From: Bradysia coprophila
Lineage: Eukaryota > Arthropoda > Insecta > Diptera > Sciaridae
DNA: 64,000 nt
Direction: 5' to 3'
Assembly (NCBI RefSeq): GCF_014529535.1
Contig: NW_023503372.1
Location: 934,075-998,074, forward strand
Shown: positions 1-11,210 of the stretch, one piece after another
Layout: each line of letters begins with the position of its first letter
Position numbering within the stretch: the first letter of the stretch is position 1
Translations under genes and position numbers: made by a program
Notes under the pieces: generated by a model
The model's database searches: none
What the model was told of the DNA's origin: nothing
Seen by the model: the letters and a program-made list of their open reading frames with translations, nothing else

Positions 1-61
1 AAATCTTCCTCGGATCATAGATAGCAACCTGTCCTTTATAAATACGCTTACCAATACTGAG

Positions 62-746
62 ATTAAGAGTCATATCGCCAAGACTTCAGGCGATTGGGGA
101 ACAAGCAGTCTCCGATTTTAATGAGTGATAGCTCGTTTTTCTATTGATAAGGTAAAAGAATAGTAGACGATAAAAAATGACGGCCGTAGTACCGTTCCAG
201 ATGCTGTTCCAGCTGTAGAGCCCTCAGAAAGAAGGAAAAAATCTCCATTTTGGCACTAACTTTTTTTCCAAAACATCTGTGGGATTGTAGCACAAACGTA
301 CTGGGTTCATTTATATGTGCAACGATAGTGGGTGAGGCCAGCTACAACACCCCATACTCAGTTTCGTGGAACAACGAAGCTGCAGAGAATCCGGACTCTC
401 CGAACATTCACTATATTTTTAGTCATAACTCTCGTGGATGTACTCGCACCAAGCACTGCGTATACTCTACCTGTAGGTCTTTCCAAGGCCGACATTCGTA
501 CAACATTACAACAATTTAAAATAATTTTTTCTTGAGTTATTGCCGAAAAACTGTTCTCGGTACCCTCTGACATGTCTTTGCTTTTGAGTTCTTTTCACAG
601 AAAACATTTTTTTTTTAGAAAAAGTGAAAGATACGTGTTTCCTAGAATTGAAAGACGAATCCAACGAACTATCACTCATTAAAATCGGAGACCGCTTGTT
701 CCCAAAGTTAAAAAAATCGCCTGAAGATTTGGCGATATGACGCTTA
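62..746. mobile_element. TIR DNA element (MITE-like, about 685 bp)
   Basis: The sequence at 62-137 reappears as its reverse complement at 664-746. Both arms share the words TCATATCGCCAA, CTTCAGGCGATT, GGGAACAAGC, then TCTCCGATTTTAATGAGTGATAG. The arms differ by a few substitutions and a small insertion in the right arm (AAAAAAA/TTAAC tract). The roughly 525 bp between them has only short overlapping open frames, and I recognise no transposase. This is the layout of a non-autonomous DNA transposon. I could not identify a target-site duplication, so the outer edges may be off by a few bases. Confidence 0.7.
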
Positions 747-1373
747 AGTCCATAAAAAACCGTGAAACCAGGAACCGGAAATTGGAAGTATTGTGGAAGT
801 AAAAATCATGGGAGGCAGGTTATCTGAGTTGCATACTTCTTTTGAGTTTAGTATTTTCAATAAATTGACTGAAAATCTTCTACTTCATTAGTTTTAACTA
901 CCATAGGATCACAACGACCGAAAATATTCTGCAAGTGAAATGTTAAAGTTAACGAAGCCATCATCCTATTAAAAATGCTCAGATCACAAGAACGATCAGT
1001 TGTTAGAAGCTTCGAAAATAGCTCGAAGAATTGCAGGGAAATGCTTACTCGTCTCAGTGCATAAGATTCTCTGCTGGTCTCACTACTGTACTATCTTTGA
1101 GTAAGGAAGGGAAGACTGAGAGGAGTCAACACGCTTTGGGTATCCACAAAACCAGTTTGTTGAACTATTGTGGAATTTGAAAAGTATTACCGGGAGTGAG
1201 GCGTGTTCCCCTCAGTAGTCAGAAATGTAATTCATTAACAGAATTCACCACGACTCAAAAGGTCATTCCAGGAAAGTGATACAGTTCAATCAAAGTGTTC
1301 GATCCTAATTTATTTGCGTGCGGAAGTTACAACAGGCCGTATACATTTTTGATCATTACTCGCATTCTAATCT
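747..1373. other. Intergenic, downstream of MIF
   Basis: About 630 bp between the TIR element and the stop codon of the minus-strand MIF gene. Its right part should contain the MIF 3' UTR on the minus strand. No open frame longer than 60 codons and no repeat was recognised. Confidence 0.5.
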
Positions 1374-1806
1374 CTATTTTCCGAAAATTTCAGCAAATGT
1401 TGTTCCATTATAGCCCACATTCATGGCCTCTGCGTCCTGAAAAGTGATGTACATGCGAGTCGGTGGTATGCCAAGACTTTTGGAAAGTTTCTCGAAAATT
1501 CCCTTCGAATGGGCCATGTTTTCCTTCTTTCCCAATTGACCGATGGACATGAGCCAGGCTTGACCGCACGGTTCATCGGTACCGCCGAATACCATCAATT
1601 GATCGGGAACGATAGTGACGCAACAATACTGGAGGAACAAAACAGAAATGTTTGCCGTATTCGGTTTCGAGACATTTTTGTTAGAAATTTTTTCTTACAC
1701 TTTCCGGTTTGCCCAGCAATTTTGCAATCAATTTCGAAAGTTCTTGTGGCAATTCCTTGGGAACGGCGTCTTTGGAGACATTAGTTTCGATTCGCAGGTG
1801 CGGCAT
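1374..1806 (-). CDS. Macrophage migration inhibitory factor (MIF) family tautomerase
   Basis: Two exons on the minus strand: 1806-1699 and 1628-1374, joined in phase 0 across a 70-bp GT-AG intron (donor GTAAGA, acceptor CTCCAG). The product is 120 aa; vertebrate MIF is 115 aa. It begins MPHLRIETNV, placing Pro directly after the initiator Met as in all MIF proteins, where this Pro is the catalytic base of the keto-enol tautomerase. Conserved blocks follow: VPDQLMVFGG, a SIGQLG segment, and a C-terminal MNVGYNGTTFAE. The vertebrate CxxC redox motif (CALC) is CGQA here, so the thiol-oxidoreductase function is unlikely. The pocket Asn of vertebrate MIF (YIN) is Thr here (YIT). Family members form trimers and act as secreted cytokine-like factors despite lacking a signal peptide; none is seen here. 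Its role in this insect is unknown. Confidence 0.93.
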
Positions 1807-1851
1807 TTTAAATGTTTAATCGAAAAACTTTATCTTATGAAAAATGACGAT

Positions 1852-2011
1852 TCAGAAATAATCTGTTTCTACACAATCAAAAGCCAAAACAAAGTTGTAT
1901 TCGATCAGCCGGTATTGACGGGATTTGATTAATACATCAATAAAGACTGGGAATATTGCATTGAGCGCCTCTTTCAAATCTTCCTTGCGAACTCCATTTT
2001 CGAACCAATCT
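1852..2011 (-). pseudogene. Possible orphan terminal exon
   Basis: After a good acceptor (TTTTCTTATTGTGTAAG) the minus strand is open for about 50 codons to a TGA at 1854-1852. The encoded text looks protein-like (contains VRKEDLKEALNAIFPVFIDV). It stops 46 bp before the MIF start codon, and no matching upstream exon was found. It may be the relic of a gene displaced by MIF, part of the MIF leader, or chance. I do not recognise the protein. Confidence 0.25.
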
Positions 2012-2839
2012 CTTACACAATAAGAAAACCCGACTTAATTTTTGTTTAGTCTGTATCTACACTTCCATCTAGGAAAATTAGTCATTCGAAAGCATTACAA
2101 AGGGAAATGTGACACAAGTCCCTGTGCATACTTCCAAAACAGTTGCTATTATTTTAGTTGCTTGCGCACAAAAATTTGTAAAAAAAATGACGCAAAATTT
2201 GAACAGTTCTCAGAAGATGGTGGACCATGTGGATAGATGGATCGGTAGGATCCAACCTACTACCACTTGAACGACACCGAAAGTTCAAAAAGGAACAAAA
2301 AAGAGTCAGAGTTATCCGTACCAACTATCGTCCAGAAAGGAAGCTAAAAATAGTCGAAAGTCTTTAAAATCCTAGAATTCTACAGGTTTGAGCGGTGTTT
2401 GAGGAAATCTTTTTCGCTATTCTTTATCATTTGACCTAAGGAATGGTGTTCCTTCGAAAAATCCCTGAAATATCCACATATTTTGTCACTTCCAATCAGG
2501 ATGATGCAGGGACTATTTTTTAGAAACCGGATTTCTCAAAATTCTCAAATTTTTTAAAGCTTAAAACATGGTTTAACATAGTAATTTTATGTGCAGACAG
2601 ACAAAAAAGTAACCAGAGACTTCGTACAGTCGAAAAAGAGTAAGAAGAAGTAATGAAAGCCTTCGATATTTTACATTTTTGTGCGCATTACTTGAAATGC
2701 AAAAAAACCGTCTTTTTGCGGAATTACGTATCGAAAAACAGTTTCCATTCATTGATATTTTTTGATTTTGACCGATGCGTATCATGTTTGGTATCGTTAC
2801 AAATCAGTCCATCACTGATTAATAAAATGAAATAGTATT

Positions 2840-3050
2840 TTACATGACTAGGGATAAAAAGATGAAAAGTAGAGTTTTCGTGTGAATTTTGTTGATCCGA
2901 GGCGAAGCCGAGGTCAATAAACACACGAAAACGAGACTTTTCACTTTTATCCCGGGTTTTGTAATAGATTTTACATGCTGAGGGCGTCGAAAGACGTGCT
3001 TCAAACATGAAAAGTACGGTTTTCGACGCATGTAGCATGTAAAAAAATTT
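2840..3050 (+). repeat. Dispersed repeat, copy 1 (CCGAGGCGAAGCCGAGG family)
   Basis: The 35-bp word around 2887-2921 (TTGTTGATCCGAGGCGAAGC...) recurs with one mismatch, inverted, at 26650-26684. The following segment (CTTTTATCCCGGGTTTTGTAATAGATTTTACATGCTGAGGGCGTCGA) also recurs, inverted, near 26785-26835. The two loci are therefore copies of one interspersed element. The class is unknown; no coding capacity was seen. Confidence 0.6.
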
Positions 3051-3492
3051 ATTGGTGGTCGGCGTTTCCTATTTAATCTCGTTTCAAAACAACCGTGGGG
3101 ACCCTACTTCCTTCAATAATTTTGTTTGCCAAGAACTCTATATTTCAGACCAAAACTGTACAACACATACTTTGGAAGTTATCGATTCATTTTTATAAGG
3201 TCGACTTATTAAACGGTAAGTGTATCGACATCGACAGTCATAACATCTGTTACCTCTTTTGCGTAAGGTGCTTGATGCAAAATCTTCTACCTCGTTTGTT
3301 TCAGCATTCTTTTGCTCTATAAGACCAGCGAAAGGTCTTTATTTATTCTTGCTGTTGTCGATAGCAGATGATTACTCGTGCTATTGTTTATAGTAAAAAA
3401 AAAACTCATTCCCATCAAATGAGGAGAGTTATGCACTACCGTCACAAAAAGACATTTCCCAAATAAAAAAAAGCGGTTCATGCAACTGGCCA

Positions 3493-3583
3493 TTTAGAGA
3501 GCAATGTAAATGTGACAGATGCGAAATGTGAATGACATTCGGAGTTGTAATTGTGCATCTGTCACTTTTACGTTGCTCTCTAA
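3493..3583. repeat. Short imperfect hairpin (about 29-bp arms)
   Basis: TTAGAGAGCAATGTAAATG...GACAGATGC at 3493-3522 is matched by its reverse complement at 3555-3583 with three or so mismatches, around a loop of about 32 bp. The size and form fit a tiny MITE remnant or a stem-loop about 230 bp upstream of Rpp30. Confidence 0.55.
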
Positions 3584-3814
3584 CTCAGCAGTAATATTCA
3601 AATATCCGCGCTATTCAAAACTATTTACCGATTTCAATGACTCTTTTTATTTCAACTGGGTATTTTGTTGTGTTTACCCGGTTCACCCAAAATGTCATCC
3701 ACCCATCAGCACATGCACTAACACCGATTCATGTGTACGGTTATCACCGGTAAAGATTGCGAAACTGTCAAAGATTTATTTTGATTTTTACAAAAACTTG
3801 TTGACGAGATAATT

Positions 3815-5760
3815 ATGGAAATAGGGAAATCATTCTACGATTTGTGTGTGCCGTATACAAAGGATCATGACGAATTGTGCAGAATTCTACAGGAACTCTA
3901 CGAATGTAATTGAATGCACTGTTTCAAAGTGAATTGTTAAAAGCCGGTGTATACTTGCCAATGGAAACAAGTTTCGGAATAATGTCCTTTGCCCAATTTA
4001 TTTGTTTGTTTCACTACTGTCTAAGACATTGAGATTATTGTGATAGTCGTTGAAGGAAGGCGTACAGCGATGTTAGATCCTGTAGAATTCTTCAAATTTA
4101 CGCATTATACGTCCTGTAGAACATTGATTGATTAAATCGTCCGTCACTAAGCTAAAAGCTTAGCTACTGTCAAATCAAAGGTACCCTGCTCTACAGGCTG
4201 AAGGACTATATGCATTGTATTTAAGACTAACACTAACAATTCTCAATGTGCACAAATGGATCAATGTCCACGACAGGAACAAAGGAGTAAATCTGGACGC
4301 TCTAAACCTTCGGGATAATTCGACTTTCCACTTGCAAATACATATTCAATGTCGCGAGTGAGTTTGTAGGGTCCTTAAACGACTTTCATTATGTTTTCCA
4401 GACGGATATCGCACTGTCGCCATAGATCAACCATTCGATCATATCAAAGAAGCGAAGAAATCAAGTGACATATTCCCGGTACCAGTTCCATTAGATGAAT
4501 TCAGGGAACAATTCAAAAACAAACTGAAAATTTTGAATAGAATCACGATCACCTACTCTGATTCCGTCATAAACCATGCCATGGTAAGGCTCCATCATGT
4601 CGAGAGTAATCTTTCCACTCAATCAAAACAAACTTTTTCAGAACAATTCGCAAAACCTGAAAAAGTACAACATCATCGCCGGCATACCGAAAACCGATCA
4701 GGCCATGCAACATTGTTGTTCGACATTCCTTGGCGACATTGTCGGAATGAATCTGGACGATGGTGCCCGATCCGTTATCGTCAATCACAAATACTATCAA
4801 TTGGCCGTTCGGCGTGGCATGGGCTTTGAAGTCCGGTATTCGCCGATGATCGTTGACTCGAACCAACGGAAGGAGATCCTAACGATCGGCCATACGTATG
4901 CGTCGCAACGGAAGTCAAAGAATATCATCATTACCAGTGGAGCGACGAAAAAGTTTCACGTTCGGAGTCCGTATGATATTGCGAATTTGTATCCTTTTGA
5001 AATTGGGAAAATTCTGGAAAAATTTCGGGATGGGACTGGCCTTTGAATTAAGTAAATTGTCACTGCCGGGAGTTCTTTACTGTATGAAAACTCTGAGGGT
5101 TCAAAAATGTCGGAGGTTTTGGGTTTTTGGAAGATTACTTCCTGAAAGTTTCAAACTGGAGGTTGTCTGTAGAATAAGAAGAATGAAACGTGAAAAGGCC
5201 TTGCGTCTTAAGACTTAAATCCCAGTGTAGAATGTATCTGTCGATATTTCAGATATTTCATTATTGAGCCTTCTGGGCCTGGGGTAAGGTCTTCGCATTT
5301 CTATCCTTATCCCGACTCAAATGTCTAGTGCTCACGAAATCAACATTTTCCCAAAAAAAAAATGTTTTCCTTAACTCAAGCATCTAACATCAGGGGACTG
5401 ATTTTCGGATTAAGTGAAGAGCAATCTAAAGCGGCAATTTCACACATATGCCGTTCGCTGCTTCTGAGAGCCGGTATGACCAAGAGTCCATTTTTTACTG
5501 ACCCTTTGCAATTGAATTTTGTTTGAATTTTTCCCTCAACAGAGGCAAGAAGGTACGGCAAAACCGTCATGACAGTAAAGATTGCCAACAAATCCGCCAA
5601 ATCGGACACCGATGACGATGATGATGACGATTCGGATGATGATACGGACGATGGTATGCAAATGGATGTGTCAGAGGAACGGGACGTAGTGGCGGTGTCG
5701 GATGATAGTAGCAGTGTTGAATTGGTCACACAACCGAGTAAAAAGAAGAAATTAAATTGA
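3815..5760 (+). CDS. Rpp30: Ribonuclease P/MRP protein subunit p30
   Basis: Five exons: 3815-3905, 4402-4583, 4642-4988, 5394-5473 and 5543-5760, joined in phase to 305 aa plus stop. The introns are 496, 58, 405 and 69 bp, all GT-AG. The protein matches the RNase_P_p30 family (TIM-barrel-like fold) along its length. The N terminus is FYDLCVPYTKD, then GYRTVAIDQ, YNIIAGIPKTDQAM, FEVRYSPMIVDS, KNIIITSGA, the invariant-looking RSPYDIANLGLIFGLSE block split across exons 3 and 4, and RYGKTV. The C terminus is a strongly acidic Asp tract followed by KKKKLN, a likely nuclear signal; the tail is a few dozen residues longer than the human one. Rpp30 is a core protein of the nuclear/nucleolar RNase P and MRP ribonucleoproteins that process tRNA and rRNA precursors. 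Confidence 0.94.
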
Positions 5761-5879
5761 AGTTTGTGCTGGGCAAAGAAGAAGTTTTTTTTTGCGGTGC
5801 ACAGTGACGTTTTGGTGTTAGAATAATTGTCACCTAAGAGAAACAGGAAAAGACGACGGAAGAGTGCGTCGTCCAACAC

Positions 5880-6270
5880 TATTTAATTGTGACAAATTTG
5901 AAGGACGCGCCAAGACCGAGCAGCCATTTTAGGGCTCAAAGTAGATCGACTGCGGTGAAATTTTTTAAAACTGACAGGTTTCATGCTGACCTCAAATTTG
6001 TAGAAATTTTCATACAAAATTATCAAAATATTTCACATCGACCTGAAACCTGACCTGACAGCTCGACCTAATTTCTATGTTTCAGATTTCAGGTCGTTGC
6101 AGGTCAATTCAGAATTGATCAAGTCAGGCTCAGATCAGGTTTCAGGTAAAATCATCAGTTAAAATTCAGTTTGACTTTACCTGTTTTGAGCCTATTATCA
6201 TTCGATCTATCTTGCTTGTTCTCCGACCTAGACAAAAACTCGCATGAATAATTGTCAATCAAATTTTCAA
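5880..6270. repeat. Degenerate word-repeat locus (CAGGTC-type)
   Basis: The stretch is built from decayed variants of a short word in both orientations: GACCTGAAACCTGACCTGACAG, TTTCAGGTCGTTGCAGGTC, CAAGTCAGGCTCAGATCAGG, TTTCAGGTAAAATC. It resembles other self-similar loci in the window (13840-14090, 59764-59965), each with its own word. No coding capacity. Confidence 0.5.
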
Positions 6271-6381
6271 TCAATCTGGCCAACTACATCTGGGTTCCTC
6301 CTAATTCTAATTGTTTCAAAATACCGAGTGATAATAACTCAGGTAATTGACGTCCAAATAAATCGTTGGTAGGACAATTGT

Positions 6382-6770
6382 AAGAGGGCAGACTAGGTGT
6401 GAAGTAGGCTATATATTGAAAAATTGGTTTTAAAATTAATGTAGACCATTTAATGAAAATCTGTTCCAGCAATTAGATGAGCAATATGTTTATCTATCTC
6501 TAAAAAATGAAAAACGATTTACAATAAGCAACAGTTGGAAGAAAACCGATTTCCAAAAAAATATTGCATAGCCTAACTTTAAGCGACGTTCATATTTTGG
6601 AAATCGGTTTTCTTCCAACTGTTGCTTATTGTAAATCGTTTTTCGTTTTTTAGAGATAGATAAACATATTGCTCATCTAATTGCTGGAACAGATTTTCAT
6701 TAAATGGTCTACATTAATTTTAAAACCAATTTTTCAATTACAGCCTACTTCACACCTAGTCTGCCCTCTT
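6382..6770. repeat. Long near-perfect palindrome (two 176-bp arms, 37-bp loop)
   Basis: Left arm 6382-6557 and right arm 6595-6770 are reverse complements. The only differences I saw are a cluster of about three bases (TATAT versus TAATT next to AGGCT/AGCCT) and one or two scattered bases. The 37-bp spacer is unique. The left arm continues, on the minus strand, as an open frame into the left flank to 6284 (contains NDLFGRQLPELLSLGILKQL). The right arm has no such continuation, so the left copy looks like the source and the right like an inverted duplicate. Such an RNA would fold into one stem of about 170 bp, the form of hairpin-RNA siRNA loci in flies. No target-site duplication was seen. 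Confidence 0.85.
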
Positions 6771-9700
6771 AATCGCAACGTTTATGAAACCATAGCATCT
6801 ACATTGAACCAGATGTGACTGGTCATTGTCAGTTATTCGAATGAAATTTACAAGCTCCACACCGGTAAGACTCACACCGGTGAACTTTCGAAAAAAATAT
6901 TCAAACAATCCCACCAAAAACGACCGCGCTGTCATGCCACTGTCATTCGAACAGATGGCGTACGCATAATGGTAAACTATTAATCCGCAAAAAAAATATA
7001 AAGCAAAAGTCACAATCTCGCTCAAATCGAATGAGATATTTGTGTGTAGAAGATGTTCGACAATCTAGAGTGCCGCGAAAAACTATCGAAAATCGGCTAC
7101 TAAAAGAAAACTATTTGCATCCATTACCGATGCTCTCACCAATCAATCAAAAACGTTTGTGGTTTTATTTATTTATCATTTTGTAGTCGCGCTGTGTGTC
7201 GGTTTCTTTAAATTTTAGTTTTTTTTTATTATTACCATAGTGTGATGGTATTATAGTGTAGTAAAAATATGGTGGTAGTGATGGTAAATAGATGAAATCA
7301 GTGTTACCGACATAATACACACGAAAATTTTGAAAAAAGTGAAGTGTTACCAACATCAGGTTGTAAAAAGAAATAAAAATGGAGAATTGGTGGTGCCGTT
7401 TTGCCGTACAACAATATTAATTCGCTGTGTATTATTAGACAAACTGTGCATTTTAGTGTAAATAATATTGATAAACTCTAGTCGTTAGTTTGTTAAGTGT
7501 TTGTAGCTAAGTGAAAATCGGAAAACCGCAGAAAAATCGACGGTAAAAACAATTTTCGCGTCAAGTGTATGGTTCGGCATTTTTTTTTTAATGATGGTGG
7601 TAGAAAATGAAACGCTTGCTTTTGTCTCGCATCAAAATACGGAGTAAGTAGACAGAAAATAATTGTAAAAATGTGATCGATTTGAATCGAATTTATAGCT
7701 GTGTATGGATTAATTGGTAGTTGGGAAATGAATGAAATTTGTCAATGGATTAACAGAACGGCCACAATTGAATACCCCGGATTGCCGAGTTGGACCCTTC
7801 ATAAAATTTTTTTTTGTCTCCAATTATTGAAGTAATGGCGATTTTGATTTTATAATTTTCATCTGTTCTGTTTTTTTTTTTCACTTTGAGTTGAAATGTA
7901 AATGTGTATACGAATGCGGTTTGGTGTACTTAGGAGGTTTTAATGTGTTTGCCGTATATATATAATATTCTTCTGCTTCTTTTTCTCCGTCGTCTATATG
8001 GTGTGTGCATGGGATTTAGATATATTTTTTTTGTGAAGTAATTATATATTGAAAAATGTATAGGAGATATACAATTTTCAAAGAGACAATGATAATCGAA
8101 TCGTCGACTTAACCGCGGCGGCGTATATTCGTTTCTCAAATAACAAATCTCTCCGCTACTACACTGCGAAGTGACGGTTGTATGTTTTTTTTTTCATTAA
8201 TTGTTTCGCCTCTACAAACGAACATTTTTTAATTTTTAATCAAACTCCTGAATGAAAAAAAAAAATGAAGAAAAAAATCGAACAACAAAAAACCCTCCGA
8301 ATGATTGATCCGCACTCCATATAATACAAAACATTTTTTTTTTCAATTCCATTCCGTCTCTCCGGGACAAATTGGTTCGCATTATTCGGGGCGAAAGGAA
8401 GAAGCTCACTCTAAAATGTTCTGTATGTTCTGTGCACTACGGATATTATACACCTCTCTCCACTATCATCGGTGTTTTCGGGAGTTTTTATTAATGAACA
8501 CACATCGAACACCATATTGTGAATTGCATTCGCAATGGAAAATGTGTGTTATAAAGCGACGACATTTCTGAAACAGAATGAATATATAAAAAAAAATTCT
8601 CGTTCGGTGCTTCACTCGATGTGAAATTCTTTCGGTTCACAAACATTATAATTCATCAAAATGTCGAACTTGATGATGATGATGACGATTTTCATTTCAT
8701 GGTCGGACGGATGATTTTGTTGTTCGATTTAATTAAAACGAATTTTTTGTTTTGTTTTGTGGTGAATCAAAAATTGCATGTGAATTTTGTCGCGTTCATT
8801 TCATATTGTTTACCCATCGGAATTATATACCCCAGGAAAACAAGGACGTTTTTCAACAAATCGATAGATGAATTGCGAATGCATTGCACCGCAGAAACTG
8901 TAGAGAAAAAAAAATTGGTTCATTCTAATTGTTCCGAGTTGAGCGAGAGAAAAAACACACAACCGTGTTAGTGAAATTAAATTAAATATTCGTGACGGTC
9001 GGTTCATTCCAAAAAATTTCGTAGTCTGGCTGAAAAGGTAATAGTCTTGACATTCCCAAATTCACATGTTCGAAATTTCTTCGTTAAACAAAATAATAAA
9101 AAAAAATTAATTACGAAAAATCCAACATTTTCGAGACACACATTACATTCAATTCGCTTTTATGAAACAAAAGCCGAGTGAAGTGTCTCTGACTACGATG
9201 GTGTGTTTGAATAGAATTATTATTTTTCTTTGACTTTTTGTTTTAATTAGGTATAAAAGTGTATACCTAAAACCGAACCGATCTAACATGGAGTTTATTG
9301 AGTTCTTATAATTATATGCATATGGATGTATGTTGGTTCGGTTGTTTATAGCCATATCTATTCCATGTACAATATTTCATTATACGCGTTTTCAACTTCT
9401 CCATGACGTTTTTTTTTGTTGAATTTATTTTATATTTTGTATATTATCTCTCTTGTGTGTTCATACACTCTGTTTAAAGGAAAAAAAATCGTTTTTCGTA
9501 TAGTTCGACTGTTCGACAGATAGATGTAATAATTTTGTGTCTCTACGTACGGAATGTAATATATTGCGGTATGTATAATATACCACGTCGTGTTTTTTCT
9601 TCTTCTTCTTTCTCGAAACATACAAACCCAACATTTCGTTGGATATATCATAATTTTCTGTTATACATTTCAGAGTTCCATTTTTTTAATTTTTTTAATT

Positions 9701-10820
9701 TTCATTAAAATTCACACAAAAAACGCGTCCAATTTGTGTTCGAATCGTGTGTATTTGGCTGGTGAAATTGTATTATTATAATTGTATGAGTATAGTGTTT
9801 ATTCATGCATGGCCTGTCGTTGCAAGAGAGTTATACATTTTCACAATCAATTTTATTATTAAATGTGTGTAAAACTATACACCGGAGAATCGGTCGATTC
9901 CAAATTTTATTAATTTTTTTTCACATTTTCAGTTTTCAATATAACACTGAAAATTGCTTAACTGACGTACGTGTCCATAAAAGAATGGCATTTGGGGGTA
10001 TGGGGGTGGTGAACTATTGTCATCTAAACATACATTTGAGCAATTGATTCCACTGTTTATACCGTTTTTCGTTCAGTAACTTATCCGGTCACATTTGTCT
10101 TTGTATGATGACATTTGGAATTTATTTCAATAAAGCCACTGCAATCCACCACCATGCTTATAATGCCGAAAATACACGAGCCATTTTGCATTGATGGGAT
10201 TGACAATTATGTTACGTTTTCCCTTCTGATCTTATAGAGTGTTATGATGAAAGAGAAAGCAATATTTTGACAAGTACCCCAAGACAACTTATAATAGACT
10301 GGTCTTCGGTCCTCTCGCTCTGATCATAAACAATGGAAATGGCAACAACGTTGTTGATCCCATCAACGCAAAATTGCTCGTGTGTTTACTTCCGAAATTA
10401 AGCCGATCTCGTGTGTGTAAAACTCAATCCATATTTACTTACTGGGCTTCCCAAACTGAATTTATTTTAAATTGAAAGAATTTAAACCTAAAATCCAAAT
10501 TTTAAAAGAATCGAGCAGGTAGGCACTTGATGTCGAACTATGGACCCAATACTTTTTACCTTCTTCTCTCAAGCAATTTCTTTTATTAAGGGTCAAGGGC
10601 AGAAGTCACACGTCAAAATGAGAGACGAGAGAATAGAGTCATGATGCAACATCTGCTCTTAAGCTCAATAGATCATTATCAATGTCATTTGATATATCAA
10701 ATAAGTTGTCACTGTCACCCAACCTCAAAGCTCAAAAAATTTATTTAAAATTTTCATTTGTTGAATGCTGTTGACAACTAATTTGACAGAATTCGATATA
10801 TAGTGTTAAAGAGAATGTCA
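6771..10820. other. AT-rich non-coding region, probable kismet upstream/5' territory
   Basis: No conserved coding frame in about 4 kb; all open frames are short and low in complexity (poly-T/poly-A tracts). The segment 7380-7642 has the texture of a fly 5' leader (repeated GTGA/AAGTG words) and ends in a strong donor, listed separately. Otherwise nothing recognisable. Confidence 0.4.
7380..7642 (+). other. Possible non-coding first exon of kismet
   Basis: The tract is rich in AGTGT, GTGAAAATC and TTAGTG-type words common in dipteran leaders and ends ATACGGA before the donor GTAAGTAG at 7643. The next strong acceptor feeding the kismet leader is at 28768. If joined, this implies a 21-kb 5' intron, which is usual for large developmental genes. 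There is no direct evidence of transcription, so this is a guess. Confidence 0.2.
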
Positions 10821-10824
10821 AAAA

Positions 10825-11210
10825 GAGTGTTCACCCATCACGCTCAGTTAAGTTAACTGGTTTATTCCTAGTTAACTGGACTTTTACATACAAATGTTGA
10901 CGTATCACCCATCGAAACCAGTTAAGCAACTGGTCATTTTTCTCTCTTTTACGCTCTTTTAACACTGTATAGTGTTCACGGAGAACGAAAACCAGATAAA
11001 ATATTACTAAACTGTGGTCAGCTGTCAAAAATTTATGAATGAATAACAAAAACATTGAGAGCAAGCCCAGTTTAAATTTGTATTAGATTAGTTAAAGTTA
11101 ACTGGTCAGAAACCTCATTCCGTGGTGCGACAAAGATATATTTTCATTCATAAAACAGCTGACTCCTAGCTTAGTTAAATCTAACTGGTCATCGCTCTAT
11201 TTTAACACTC
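10825..11210. repeat. Repeat cluster with AACCAGTTAAATCTAAC-type words, copy 1
   Basis: Starts GAGTGTTCACCC and ends TTTTAACACTC, an inverted terminal match. Inside are several copies in both orientations of GTTAACTGG/CCAGTTAA, plus a TTTGACAGCTG/CAGCTGACT segment. The same combination (GGATTTAACTGGTCTCC, TTAATTTTTGACAGCTGACC, GATTTAACTGGTTTTCGCTCTCC) occurs at 16697-16876. It is probably a foldback/MITE family, with nested or tandem insertions here. No coding capacity. Confidence 0.5.

Larger units (their letters stand above)
1807..3814. other. Divergent intergenic region MIF / Rpp30
   Basis: Two kb between head-to-head start codons. It contains a coding-like stretch on the minus strand (1852-2011), a dispersed repeat (2840-3050) and a small hairpin (3493-3583), listed separately. 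Promoters of both genes must lie here, but I see no convincing TATA box. Confidence 0.5.
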
